Positions 29,668-38,558 of a stretch of 64,000 bases of DNA are shown here, in pieces. This DNA is from Brucella sp. 21LCYQ03 (GTDB lineage: Bacteria > Pseudomonadota > Alphaproteobacteria > Rhizobiales > Rhizobiaceae). The stretch lies in contig NZ_JAMJWE010000003.1 of the NCBI RefSeq assembly GCF_023554105.1, positions 62,001-126,000 on the forward strand. The letters run 5' to 3'. Each line of letters opens with the position of its first letter. Position 1 is the first letter of the stretch. The notes beneath the pieces were generated by a model. The model saw only the letters and a list, made by a program, of their open reading frames with translations. It had not been told where the DNA came from and did not search any database. Made by a program: the position numbers and the translations under genes.

Positions 29668-30867
29668 TCAGTTGTTGGCGTCGACTGCGATCTTCAGCAG
29701 TGGAATGATCTTTGTTGGATCAAGCGATGCTGTTGCAACGATCGATGCAAAGCTAACCGACTGGTCAGGTGTAGCCGAAATTGTCAGCGACTTTGGATCG
29801 TCGAAATACTTTTCAGCCGCAGTCTTCAACTGCTGAGCAAATTCAGGGTTCTTGAGCTGTGTTGCCATCAGCGGAACCATCATTTTCAGCTGTTCGCCAA
29901 GCTGCTTGCCATCTGCACCCTGCTGCTTGCCGTAATAATCGAGCAGCTTCTGCGTGAGGGTTTCATTGTCAAAGCGGATTGTCAGGTTCTTAAGGCTCAG
30001 CTGTTCAGCAAGACCGAGAATAGCCAGACCAGCAGCGTCCTTATCGGCATCTGCCTTGGTCATATTCTGCTGGGTTTTCTGAACGGCTTCAAGGAAAGCA
30101 ATGTCATAACCGGCAAGCGCGCCGGTGATGTCGATTTTGCCGAGTTCCTTTGCACTGATCTCGAACTGGTCGAGTGATGCGTCGCCAGACTTTGGCAGCC
30201 ATGTGCCCTTTGACGTCACGGCGCCGTTGAAGGTGTTCATGTCGAGCGGAGCAAGTGGGTTCTTGCCATCCTTCTCGAATGTAGCATCAATATCAGCAAT
30301 GGTCAGCGCGTAGTCGATTTTCTCAGAGCGGTCAACTGCGTTCAGCGACACTTCCAGATCTTTAACCGTTGCGCCATCCTTACCGGGCGTTCCGAATTCC
30401 ATCTGACCAATCTTCATCTTGTCATAGAAAACGATCTGGTTGAGCGCGCCTTCGGCTTTCTCCGATGGAATCTGGACGTTTTCCATCGAAATGTCCTTGA
30501 TGGACACTTTGTCATTCTTGTTTGCTTCGCCTGCAGGAACTTCGATGTCAGGAACAGTTATTTTTTCAATGCTGTAACCGCCGTCAGATGCATCCTCAAC
30601 GTTTTCGAGGGTAATGTCACCAATGGCTGTTTCCTTGTCGGAAACCGTTGCAAGCTTGATCTTCGTGCCTTCAAGCACAATGTCGGAGCCATCAGCTTTG
30701 ACATTGGCAAAGCTAAGTTCTCCGCCCTGCTTGGCATACATTGCCTTGAGGCGTTCAGCCACGGCATTGGCATCAGCGGCCATAGCTACGCTGCCAAATA
30801 CCAACGAGAGCGCCGTGCTTGCTGCAAAAACGCGCGCGGCCTGCTTACTAAGAACGAAAACCTGCAT
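29668..30867 (-). CDS. Exported protein of unknown function (399 aa)
   Basis: Residues 1-30 are a signal peptide (VFAASTALSLVFGSVAMA). The mature part is rich in Asp, Lys and Ile with regular beta-like repeats (DIVLEGTKIKLATVS, ITLENVEDASDGGYSIEKI, VSIKDISMENVQIP), then a helical C-terminal region (LGEQLKMMVPLMATQLKN). No catalytic motif is seen. The pattern of repeated short strands is reminiscent of AsmA/DUF945-like periplasmic proteins, but this is weak. It is divergent from parC. Confidence 0.7.
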   Translation of the reverse strand: MQVFVLSKQAARVFAASTALSLVFGSVAMAADANAVAERLKAMYAKQGGELSFANVKADGSDIVLEGTKIKLATVSDKETAIGDITLENVEDASDGGYSIEKITVPDIEVPAGEANKNDKVSIKDISMENVQIPSEKAEGALNQIVFYDKMKIGQMEFGTPGKDGATVKDLEVSLNAVDRSEKIDYALTIADIDATFEKDGKNPLAPLDMNTFNGAVTSKGTWLPKSGDASLDQFEISAKELGKIDITGALAGYDIAFLEAVQKTQQNMTKADADKDAAGLAILGLAEQLSLKNLTIRFDNETLTQKLLDYYGKQQGADGKQLGEQLKMMVPLMATQLKNPEFAQQLKTAAEKYFDDPKSLTISATPDQSVSFASIVATASLDPTKIIPLLKIAVDANN

Positions 30868-31080
30868 TTATTGGCTCCTGATCATTTGGTAAAAAATTCA
30901 AATGTCTACATAAGCTTTTACGAAAGGAAAAAAAGCCCGTTTCGCTTTTCCTACGTTCGTTGTGGAGAAAACCACGTTATTTTCTCTATACAGCAGCAAT
31001 GACGGCATATTTGCGACGAATGTACTGGATTGGTTCTCATCACTACTTGCTGACGAATCGCGCAATTGGTACTGAGAACT

Positions 31081-33393
31081 ATGGGTAAAAGTCTGATTCC
31101 GCCGGGCGACGGCGAAGAACACATCGAACGGGTCGATCTCAAGTCTGCGCTTGAGGAGCGTTACCTCGCTTATGCACTGTCCACGATCATGCATCGTGCG
31201 CTGCCGGATGTGCGCGACGGTTTGAAGCCGGTTCATCGCCGTATCGTTCATGCGATGCGTCTGCTACGTCTTAATCCTGATCAGGCCTATGCAAAATGCG
31301 CGCGTATCGTCGGCGACGTGATGGGTAAATTCCATCCGCATGGCGACGCATCGATTTATGATGCTCTCGTGCGTCTCGCGCAGGACTTCGCCGTGCGTTA
31401 TCCGCTCGTGGACGGGCAGGGCAACTTCGGCAATATCGACGGCGATAATGCTGCTGCCATGCGTTATACCGAAGCGCGAATGACTGAAGTGTCTACGCTG
31501 CTGCTCGAGGGTATCACAGAGAACGCTATTGATTTTCGCCCGACTTATAATGAGGAAGACGAAGAACCCATCGTCCTTCCGGGTGCATTTCCGAACCTGC
31601 TCGCCAACGGCTCGGCAGGTATCGCGGTCGGCATGGCCACCAATATTCCGCCGCATAATGTGGCGGAGCTTTGCTCATCCGCGCTGTATCTCATCAATCA
31701 TCCCGAAGCGAGTGTTGAAGAACTCATCACGTCGCCTGCGCAATGGGAAGAGTTGAAGAAGGAAGCCGAGAGCGATCCTACAGCGCTTCTGAAATGTAAG
31801 GTGCGTGGCCCTGATTTTCCGACTGGCGGTATTCTGGTCGAAGATCATGCCAATATCGTTGAAGCCTATCGCACGGGACGCGGCTCGTTTCGTGCACGCG
31901 CACGCTGGGAAAAGGAAGAAGGCAATCGCGGAACGTGGGTGATCGTTGTCACCGAAATTCCATATCAGGTGCAGAAATCGCGCCTGATTGAAAAGATCGC
32001 CGAGTTGCTTCTGGCGAAGAAATTGCCGCTGCTTGATGATATTCGCGATGAGTCTGCCGAAGACATTCGCATCGTACTGGAACCGAAGAATCGTACTGTT
32101 GATCCAGAATTGCTGATGGAATCGCTGTTCAAGCTGACTGAGCTTGAGAACCGCGTTTCGCTCAACATGAACGTGCTTTCGCATGGCAAAGTGCCAAATG
32201 TTCTGTCGCTCGGCGGCGTGCTCAAAGAATGGCTCGAACATCGCAAGGAAGTGCTTGTTCGCCGTTCTGAATATCGCCTCGCTGAAATTGAGAAGCGACT
32301 GGAAATCCTCGGCGGTTTCCTCAAAGCTTATCTCAATCTTGATGAAGTCATCCGTATCATTCGTGAAGAGGATGAGCCGAAACAGGAATTGATGCGATTC
32401 TTCGATCTGACGGATAATCAGGCCGAAGCCATTCTCAACATGCGCTTGCGTTCGTTGCGCAAGCTTGAAGAGTTTGAAATCCGCAAAGAGTTCGACGGCC
32501 TGACTGCCGAGAAATCTGATCTGGAAGGCTTACTTGCCTCTGGCACGCGCCAGTGGAAGAAGATCAGCACAGAAATCAAAGCTGTCCGCGAAAAGTTTGG
32601 GCCAGCTACCAAACTAGGCAAGCGTCGCAGCACCTTTGCGGAAGCACCAACCCACGATCTTGAAGATATTCATCAAGCGATGATCGAGCGTGAGCCGGTT
32701 ACGATTGTTGTGTCTGAAAAGGGCTGGTTGCGTGCGATGAAGGGCCATATGGCTGATTTCTCGACGCTGGCTTTCAAGGAAGGCGACAAGCTCAAGCTCG
32801 CTTTCCACGCTGAGACGACGGATAAGATTCTGTTCTTCACCACGGGCGGCAAGTTCTTCACCATCGGCGCGAATACGCTTCCCGGCGGTCGCGGTCATGG
32901 TGAACCGATCCGCATTCTGGTCGATATGGAAAACGATCAGGATATTCTCACCGCTTTTGTCCATGACCCCCAGGCAAAGCTTCTGCTTGTGTCACATGAA
33001 GGCAATGGTTTCATTGTTTCGGAGAACGAAGCGGTCGCCAATACCCGCAAGGGTAAGCAGGTGATGAACGTGAAGGCACCGGACGAAGCCAAGCTTTGCC
33101 AGCGCATTTCGGGTGATCACATTGCGGTAGTCGGTGAAAATCGCAAGATGGTCGTCTTCCCGCTTGCAGAAATTCCGGAAATGACACGCGGTAAAGGCGT
33201 GCGGTTGCAGAAATATAAGGATGGCGGCATTTCCGACATTCGTACTTTTGCAATTGCTGACGGCCTGTCGTGGCAGGATTCAGCCGACCGCACGTTCAAT
33301 CGCAACAAGGAAGAGCTTGTTGAGTGGATCGCAGCTCGTGCCTCTGCCGGTCGTACTGTGCCAAAAGGTTTCCCACGTTCGGGAAAATTCTAA
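31081..33393 (+). CDS. parC: DNA topoisomerase IV subunit A
   Basis: A 770-residue type IIA topoisomerase subunit that decatenates chromosomes with ParE. Residues 20-50 contain [20 protein letters not shown]. The active-site Tyr is Y129 in [10 protein letters not shown]. The quinolone-determining region is [13 protein letters not shown] (residues 84-96), with Ala at 90 and Asp at 94. The C-terminal part has four to five beta-pinwheel-like blades and is shorter than in GyrA, which points to ParC. The start follows TACTGAGAACT. Confidence 0.95.
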   Translation: MGKSLIPPGDGEEHIERVDLKSALEERYLAYALSTIMHRALPDVRDGLKPVHRRIVHAMRLLRLNPDQAYAKCARIVGDVMGKFHPHGDASIYDALVRLAQDFAVRYPLVDGQGNFGNIDGDNAAAMRYTEARMTEVSTLLLEGITENAIDFRPTYNEEDEEPIVLPGAFPNLLANGSAGIAVGMATNIPPHNVAELCSSALYLINHPEASVEELITSPAQWEELKKEAESDPTALLKCKVRGPDFPTGGILVEDHANIVEAYRTGRGSFRARARWEKEEGNRGTWVIVVTEIPYQVQKSRLIEKIAELLLAKKLPLLDDIRDESAEDIRIVLEPKNRTVDPELLMESLFKLTELENRVSLNMNVLSHGKVPNVLSLGGVLKEWLEHRKEVLVRRSEYRLAEIEKRLEILGGFLKAYLNLDEVIRIIREEDEPKQELMRFFDLTDNQAEAILNMRLRSLRKLEEFEIRKEFDGLTAEKSDLEGLLASGTRQWKKISTEIKAVREKFGPATKLGKRRSTFAEAPTHDLEDIHQAMIEREPVTIVVSEKGWLRAMKGHMADFSTLAFKEGDKLKLAFHAETTDKILFFTTGGKFFTIGANTLPGGRGHGEPIRILVDMENDQDILTAFVHDPQAKLLLVSHEGNGFIVSENEAVANTRKGKQVMNVKAPDEAKLCQRISGDHIAVVGENRKMVVFPLAEIPEMTRGKGVRLQKYKDGGISDIRTFAIADGLSWQDSADRTFNRNKEELVEWIAARASAGRTVPKGFPRSGKF

Positions 33394-33396
33394 AAC

Positions 33397-33422
33397 AAAG
33401 GCGGCTTTGATGCCGCCTTTTT
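33397..33422. terminator. Terminator between parC and bpt
   Basis: AAAGGCGGC and GCCGCCTTT pair around TTTGAT with T-runs; the bpt stop is immediately adjacent on the minus strand. Confidence 0.88.
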
Positions 33423-33423
33423 G

Positions 33424-34173
33424 TTATCCCTCAAATTTCTGCCAGCCACGTGGACCGAGATGTTCTTGTGGCTTGAAGCGGGTTTTATACTGCATCTTCC
33501 TTGAGCCTTCGACCCAATAGCCCAGATAGACATGTGGCAAGCCAGCCGCACGTGCGCGCTGGATATGGTCGAGGATCATGTAGGTTCCAATGGACCGCTC
33601 ATGCATATGCGGTGAGAAGAACGAATAGACCATCGACAGACCGTCAGCCATCACGTCGGTAAGGGCTACCGCAATCAGTTCGCCGTCACCCTTGGCGCTG
33701 ATGAAACTATCGGGCCCACGTCGGCGATATTCGATAATCTGCGTGTTGACGTGGGTGTCTTCGACCATCATCGCATAATCGAGCACTGTCATATCGGACA
33801 TGCCGCCTGAATGATGCCGTGCATCCAGATAATCGCGAAACAGCGCATATTGTTCGGTGCTTGGTTGCGCCTTGTGCGGACGACCAATCAGATCGCGATT
33901 GCGATCCCAAACTCGGCGCATGCTCTTGTTCATCTCGAACTCACCCGTCAGGATTCGTACCGAAACACAGGCACGGCACATCTCGCATGCAGGTCTGTAA
34001 GCAATATTCTGAGAACGACGAAAACCACCCTGGGTCAGCAGATCATTGATCTCGCTGGCTTTGTCTCCAACGAGATGCGTAAAAACCTTACGTTCCATTT
34101 GCCCGTCAAGGTAAGGGCAGGGCGATGGAGCCGTTAGGAAAAACTGCGGAGACTGTTGCGGTTGATGGGTCAT
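33424..34173 (-). CDS. bpt: Aspartate/glutamate leucyltransferase
   Basis: A 249-residue aminoacyl-tRNA-protein transferase. Bpt attaches Leu from Leu-tRNA to N-terminal Asp or Glu, marking the protein for ClpS/ClpAP degradation (N-degron pathway). The start region has [17 protein letters not shown], followed by [20 protein letters not shown], with the family's cysteine cluster. The C-terminal GNAT-like part includes [15 protein letters not shown]. The bacterial Bpt length (~250) and sequence match better than the eukaryotic Ate1. Confidence 0.93.
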   Translation of the reverse strand: MTHQPQQSPQFFLTAPSPCPYLDGQMERKVFTHLVGDKASEINDLLTQGGFRRSQNIAYRPACEMCRACVSVRILTGEFEMNKSMRRVWDRNRDLIGRPHKAQPSTEQYALFRDYLDARHHSGGMSDMTVLDYAMMVEDTHVNTQIIEYRRRGPDSFISAKGDGELIAVALTDVMADGLSMVYSFFSPHMHERSIGTYMILDHIQRARAAGLPHVYLGYWVEGSRKMQYKTRFKPQEHLGPRGWQKFEG

Positions 34174-34234
34174 TCAATATCCACGAAACGGCAATACCGA
34201 ACCATCTCTTTGAGATTTTTTATATACTTGTCTT

Positions 34235-34270
34235 GATCCCAAAACCGGTTTCCACTTTTGGGAGACACGC
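34235..34270. repeat. Dispersed palindromic repeat, copy 3
   Basis: GATCCCAAAACCGGTTTCCA followed by CTTTTGGGAGACACGC. It aligns with the reverse complement of copy 1 (CCGAAAAACCGATTCTCAC...). It lies upstream of bpt. Confidence 0.5.
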
Positions 34271-34282
34271 TTTAAAGATCGA

Positions 34283-34324
34283 GCCGGCTGCACAAAACGT
34301 CAATAGACATTTTGTGCAGCCGGC
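34283..34324. repeat. Perfect 15-bp inverted repeat
   Basis: GCCGGCTGCACAAAA and TTTTGTGCAGCCGGC pair perfectly around a 12-nt loop. It lies between the RDD gene stop and bpt, in the same direction. The plus-strand side ends in a T7 run, but the neighbouring genes read on the minus strand. Confidence 0.65.
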
Positions 34325-34346
34325 CCTGAATTTTTTTGATGCTTGA

Positions 34347-34817
34347 TTATCGATCCGACCGGATGACGGCAGTTCCAAGCAAAAGGTCATGCACGGCACG
34401 CTTACGGTCAATGACCAGCGTGGCAAGCAAGATCAGCGGTGTCAGCACCACATTGAGGCCCCAGAATAGAACTGTGTGAACCACAGCCAGCATCGGGTCG
34501 ACGGTGCCACCTTCAAGACGAACGATTTTGATGTTCATCATCTGCATGCCTTTGGTAGCCTGCTGTGGTCCGCCCAGCGTGCGTGACACGTAGAACAGAG
34601 CGACGACCGGAAACATGATGGCATAAAGCGCCCAGCCAAGCGACAGTGTGATGATGCCAAGGATGAAAATTACTATGGCAGCCGGAATGCACAATAGAAA
34701 CACGATGAGATAGTCGATGAGGAATGCCATGATACGACGCGTGCGCACGCCTTCAAAAAATGCGCGGCTTTCGTAACGCGGCCCCATAACTTCGCCGTGT
34801 AGAATATGATCGGACAT
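34347..34817 (-). CDS. RDD-family membrane protein
   Basis: A 156-residue inner-membrane protein. Three hydrophobic segments are visible: IMAFLIDYLIVFLLCIPAAI, then ALYAIMFPVVALFYVS, and VHTVLFWGLNVVLTPLILLA. The characteristic Arg-Asp-Asp positions of the family are approximated by the N-terminal TRRIMAFLIDY and GTVDPM. Some RDD proteins act as Na+/H+ antiporters; here the role is unknown. hemB is immediately upstream on the same strand. Confidence 0.75.
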   Translation of the reverse strand: MSDHILHGEVMGPRYESRAFFEGVRTRRIMAFLIDYLIVFLLCIPAAIVIFILGIITLSLGWALYAIMFPVVALFYVSRTLGGPQQATKGMQMMNIKIVRLEGGTVDPMLAVVHTVLFWGLNVVLTPLILLATLVIDRKRAVHDLLLGTAVIRSDR

Positions 34818-34942
34818 TGTCCCTTCCAGTCGTTAATACGAAAAGCGTTCGGGAAATAAACCGTCCGCTGCTCCGCACGTTGCGGAACAGTCTCAAGGTG
34901 GTGCATGAAACAGGCTATTTCAAGGAAACAGCATTTTGGAAA

Positions 34943-35986
34943 TTAGCCTTGGCTTTTCAGCTTTTCCGCCACATCCAGTGCAAAGTAAGTCAGAATGCCG
35001 TCGCAGCCCGCACGTTTAAAGGCAAGCAAGCTCTCCATCATGACTTTTTCTTCGTCGATCCAGCCATTCATGCCAGCGGCTTTGATCATCGAATATTCGC
35101 CTGAGACCTGATAGGCATAAGTCGGCAGACGGAATGTGTTCTTCAGACGGTGGATAATGTCGAGATAAGGCATGCCAGGCTTAACCATCAGCATGTCAGC
35201 GCCTTCCGCCACGTCCAGTTCGGCTTCACGCACAGCTTCGTCAGGGTTCGCAGGATCGATGTAATACGTCTTCTTGTCGCCCTTCAGCAGGCCAGCTGTA
35301 CCGATCGCATCGCGATATGGGCCGTAGAAGGCGGATGCGAATTTGGTCGCATAAGACATGATCGGCACATGGTTGAAGCCATGCGCATCCAGTGCCTGAC
35401 GAATAGCGCCGATACGACCATCCATCATGTCGGAAGGCGCAATCACATCTGCGCCTGCTTCGGCCTGTGACAGTGCGCCACGAACGACCATGGCAACTGA
35501 TTCATCATTGATGATCTCGCCATTGCGCAAAATGCCGTCATGACCATGCGTCGTGAATGGGTCGAGCGCTGCATCCGTAATGATGCCGATTTCCGGCACT
35601 TCTTTTTTGATCGCACGCACCGCGCGATTGATCAGATTGTCGGGGCTTGCAACATAAGCACCGTCTTCGGTCTTTACTTCTGCTTTTTCGCGCGGGAAGG
35701 GCGCAATCGCGGGAATGCCAAGCTTTGCGGCTTTCTCTGCCATACGCACAGCCATATCGACCGAATAGCGTTCCACGCCGGGCATCGCATCGACAGCTTC
35801 GGTTACACCCGTTCCGTAGGTCAAAAAGAATGGCAGGATCAGATCGTCTGCCGTCAGATGTGTTTCCTGAACCAGTCTGCGTGACCAGTCGGCCTTGCGC
35901 ATGCGCCGCAGACGACGGCCTCCGGTCACATCATCGACGTGGCCCGAAATGTTTGCAGGAGAAATGTTGTTCAGACGATCAGTCAT
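34943..35986 (-). CDS. hemB: Delta-aminolevulinic acid dehydratase (porphobilinogen synthase)
   Basis: A 347-residue enzyme that joins two ALA molecules in tetrapyrrole synthesis. The catalytic lysines lie in MSYATKFASAFYGPYRDA and MLMVKPGMPYLDI. The metal-site region DAALDPFTTHGHDGIL lacks the cysteine triad of zinc enzymes, so this is the Mg2+-dependent type. VIAPSDMMDGRIGAIRQALD is the usual substrate-pocket motif. It is divergent from the hydrolase gene at 36157. Confidence 0.95.
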   Translation of the reverse strand: MTDRLNNISPANISGHVDDVTGGRRLRRMRKADWSRRLVQETHLTADDLILPFFLTYGTGVTEAVDAMPGVERYSVDMAVRMAEKAAKLGIPAIAPFPREKAEVKTEDGAYVASPDNLINRAVRAIKKEVPEIGIITDAALDPFTTHGHDGILRNGEIINDESVAMVVRGALSQAEAGADVIAPSDMMDGRIGAIRQALDAHGFNHVPIMSYATKFASAFYGPYRDAIGTAGLLKGDKKTYYIDPANPDEAVREAELDVAEGADMLMVKPGMPYLDIIHRLKNTFRLPTYAYQVSGEYSMIKAAGMNGWIDEEKVMMESLLAFKRAGCDGILTYFALDVAEKLKSQG

Positions 35987-36156
35987 ATAAATGTTCCCGA
36001 GAGAAGAAAGCTTGGGAATCTACCGGTTCGGAAGCTTAGTGTGTGTTGCAGACGGTTTATCATGGGAAAAGTGGCTAAACCAAGCACAATAGCCTGTGCA
36101 GGATTGACGCGGGGCTTCTCAGTTTCTACCCATTTCATATAACGGGAGAAAGCGAC

Positions 36157-37206
36157 ATGCAGATTGACTTCGGTGGCGGCAGCGAAATCAGCTTTGAGCG
36201 TAAGGGTAAGGCTGGCCTTGTCAGGCTTACGCGCACATCTGCGCTCAACGCTCTTACCCATAAAATGATTCTTGCACTCGACCGTGCTTTACAAGCATGG
36301 GAATCGGACGACGATGTCGCTGTCGTTATTGTCGAAGGTGAAGGCCGTGCGTTTTGTGCGGGTGGCGATGTTGTGGCCGCCTATAAGGCTGGCCAGGAAG
36401 GAACACCTGCATTTGATTTCTTCCGCGACGAATATCGTCTCAATGCGCGCATCGGACGGTTCCCAAAGCCATATGTCTCTTTGTTGAATGGCATCGTTAT
36501 GGGCGGTGGGGCAGGCATCTCCATTCATGGCTCGCACCGGATCGTCACCGAAAATACGCTGTTTGCCATGCCAGAAACAGGCATCGGCTTTTTCCCTGAT
36601 GTAGGCGGAAGCGCTTTCCTGCCGCATCTGCATGATAATTTCGGCTATTATCTCGCACTCACAGGCAATCGGATCCGCTGGGGTGATTGCCTGCAAAGCG
36701 GTATTGCTACTCATGCCATATCAAGCAGCGATCTGGATGATCTGCGTGACGATCTGATTGCAAAGGCCGATATTGATGCGGCTCTGGCACGCGCACAATG
36801 TCCGGATTTTGAAACCTCTCCCGAGGTACGCACTGTGATTGCCGAGAGTTTTGAACATGCAACGCTTGCAGAATGCGTCGAAGCACTGGAAAAGGCTGCT
36901 GCAAATGGGAGCAAACCAGCAACGGATATTTTGACTGTTCTTGCTACGCGGTCGCCAACCAGTGTAGCGGTGACATTCCGTCAGATAGCTGATGGTCGTG
37001 CGCTTGATCTCGATGATTGTATGCGCATGGAATATCGCATTGCATCACGCATGTTGGCGGGGCACGATTTTTATGAAGGCGTTCGGGCGGTTTTGATCGA
37101 TAAAGACGGGGCGCCAGTCTGGCAGCCTGCGTCGATTGATGAGGTGAAGCCGGAAACGGTCAACGCGTATTTTGCTAATCTTGGCGAGAGGGAACTGAGC
37201 TTTTGA
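36157..37206 (+). CDS. 3-hydroxyisobutyryl-CoA hydrolase
   Basis: A 349-residue crotonase-fold thioesterase of valine catabolism. The oxyanion hole motif is GRAFCAGGDVVAAYKAG, and the second glycine loop is NGIVMGGGAGISIHGSH. The MPETGIGFFPDVGGSAFL segment supplies the hydrolase-type Glu and Asp pair that separates HIBCH from plain enoyl-CoA hydratases. The C-terminal ~100 residues (for example MRMEYRIASRML) match HIBCH. The DUF6163 gene begins inside its stop codon (TGATG). Confidence 0.88.
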   Translation: MQIDFGGGSEISFERKGKAGLVRLTRTSALNALTHKMILALDRALQAWESDDDVAVVIVEGEGRAFCAGGDVVAAYKAGQEGTPAFDFFRDEYRLNARIGRFPKPYVSLLNGIVMGGGAGISIHGSHRIVTENTLFAMPETGIGFFPDVGGSAFLPHLHDNFGYYLALTGNRIRWGDCLQSGIATHAISSSDLDDLRDDLIAKADIDAALARAQCPDFETSPEVRTVIAESFEHATLAECVEALEKAAANGSKPATDILTVLATRSPTSVAVTFRQIADGRALDLDDCMRMEYRIASRMLAGHDFYEGVRAVLIDKDGAPVWQPASIDEVKPETVNAYFANLGERELSF

Positions 37207-37640
37207 TGCGTCAGGATAAGTTGCACCAGCATATCCAGCCCAGTGGCACGGAATGGTCTTTCGTATGGTTCATGCGATTGATCGCACTCGCTGCTCTGGC
37301 AAGCGGCGTTTATTACTGGATTAAGCTGATCGGTGTGCAGCCGGGCTTGTTGTGGCGCTTTGATTTGATGCCTTGGCAGTGGCAAACGGCCTGTGTTGCG
37401 CTGGCACTCTTGATGCCCGTTGCGGCGACTGGCCTTTGGATGCGCGCACCATGGGGGCCAGTTCTGTGGGTCGTGGCAGCGATTGGTGAAATAGCTATCT
37501 ATTCCGTCTTTGCTCGGCACTTCGAGTATCGCCCCCTGATTGTCGGCTTTAACGCGACTTGCATCCTCATTTATGTGGTCTTCCGCATCATGCTCTTTCT
37601 GGAAAAGCGACGGCTGTCACGCGTCGGTCTCGCCGTCTGA
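37206..37640 (+). CDS. DUF6163 family membrane protein
   Basis: 144 residues with four hydrophobic segments (FMRLIALAALASGVYYWIKL, TACVALALLMPVAATGLWM, WVVAAIGEIAIYSVFA, CILIYVVFRIMLFL) and a basic C-terminus. The start is the ATG at 37206, one base overlapping the hydrolase stop; a TTG just before it is not needed. Conserved next to the HIBCH gene in Brucellaceae. Function unknown. Confidence 0.8.
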   Translation: MRQDKLHQHIQPSGTEWSFVWFMRLIALAALASGVYYWIKLIGVQPGLLWRFDLMPWQWQTACVALALLMPVAATGLWMRAPWGPVLWVVAAIGEIAIYSVFARHFEYRPLIVGFNATCILIYVVFRIMLFLEKRRLSRVGLAV

Positions 37641-37757
37641 ATTGATGTGCTGGTAACAAAACATTAAGCCTGAAATTGCATTTCGCTTGGTAAGTTACTG
37701 TTAAGGCTGACTTTTAAGTCCAATTTTATGCATCTCGTCTAAATTCCTATCCAGACA

Positions 37758-37810
37758 CGGTGAAAACACCGGCTGAACAGGAAAGAGAGCAACCTCACGT
37801 AAGGTTGCTC
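37758..37810 (+). promoter_or_regulatory. Two leader hairpins upstream of ldtR
   Basis: The first, CGGTG-AAAA-CACCG (37758-37771), and the second, GAGCAACCT-CACGTA-AGGTTGCTC (37787-37810, 9 bp), are perfect stems. The second ends just before the GAGAGGC ribosome site. They may form a structured 5' leader or an operator. Confidence 0.45.
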
Positions 37811-37829
37811 CGACAGAGAGGCAAAAGAC

Positions 37830-38345
37830 ATGATCAATGCACAGCACAGAATGGATGCATCTGCTCCGCTTTTGAATCCCGAAGCAGCGCTCCGCACACT
37901 TTATCTTGAAGCACTACAGCTCGTTGAGCGTCTGCATCGCCGTCTGCTCGACGTTATCAAGGATGAGTTCGACCGGGCAGGTCGCAGCGACATTAACGCG
38001 ACGCAGGCGTTGCTTCTGTTCAACATCGGCAACTCCGAGCTAACCGCAGGTGAGTTGCGTTCGCGTGGCTATTATCTGGGCTCAAACGTCTCTTACAATC
38101 TGAAAAAGCTCGTTGATATGGGCTTTATCAACCATGAACGTTCAAGCACAGATCGTCGTTCGGTGCGTGTCAGCTTGAGCGATAAAGGCAATGAGATTGC
38201 GGATCAGGTACAGTCTCTTTACCAGCGTCATATTGCTTCTATTGAGCAAGTTGGCGGTATTCAGGTGGAAGAGTTTACAGCAATGAACCGGTCGTTGCAG
38301 CGCCTTGATCGCTTCTGGAATGATAGCATAGCGTATCGACTGTAG
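37830..38345 (+). CDS. ldtR: LdtR, MarR-family regulator
   Basis: A 171-residue winged-helix regulator. The MarR core starts about residue 22 (LYLEALQLVERLHRRLLDVI), the recognition helix region is ELTAGELRSRGYYLGSNVSY, and the wing is HERSSTDRRSVRVSLSDKG. This matches LdtR of Liberibacter asiaticus and relatives, which controls an L,D-transpeptidase gene (ldtP) and stress tolerance. The next gene here is an L,D-transpeptidase, in the same order. DNA targets probably include the duplicated element at 38375-38508. Confidence 0.88.
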   Translation: MINAQHRMDASAPLLNPEAALRTLYLEALQLVERLHRRLLDVIKDEFDRAGRSDINATQALLLFNIGNSELTAGELRSRGYYLGSNVSYNLKKLVDMGFINHERSSTDRRSVRVSLSDKGNEIADQVQSLYQRHIASIEQVGGIQVEEFTAMNRSLQRLDRFWNDSIAYRL

Positions 38346-38374
38346 TATTTTGTTGCAGAACGGTCACAATTGCG

Positions 38375-38412
38375 CCGGTTAATACGTTAAACTTTATGAT
38401 TGTGAGCTATTT
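38375..38412 (+). repeat. ldtP upstream direct repeat, copy A
   Basis: Begins CCGGTTAATAC and ends ATTGTGAGCTATTT. The second copy (38475-38508) begins exactly 100 bp later. A candidate LdtR operator or duplicated promoter. Confidence 0.55.
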
Positions 38413-38474
38413 AAGCAGTCGCTGCCTTGAATTCTTGGCGGCGCGACATGAATAAGCCATAAAAACCGACTTAT

Positions 38475-38508
38475 CCGGTTTAATACAGTGCATAATCGTG
38501 AGCTATTT
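38475..38508 (+). repeat. ldtP upstream direct repeat, copy B
   Basis: Begins CCGGTTTAATAC and ends ATCGTGAGCTATTT. It has the same start and end motifs as copy A with a slightly shorter middle. It lies about 50 bp before the ldtP start. Confidence 0.55.
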
Positions 38509-38558
38509 CTGAGTGCTTTGCATTCGGACGCAACGGGTTAGCCTTTGGGACCAAAACA

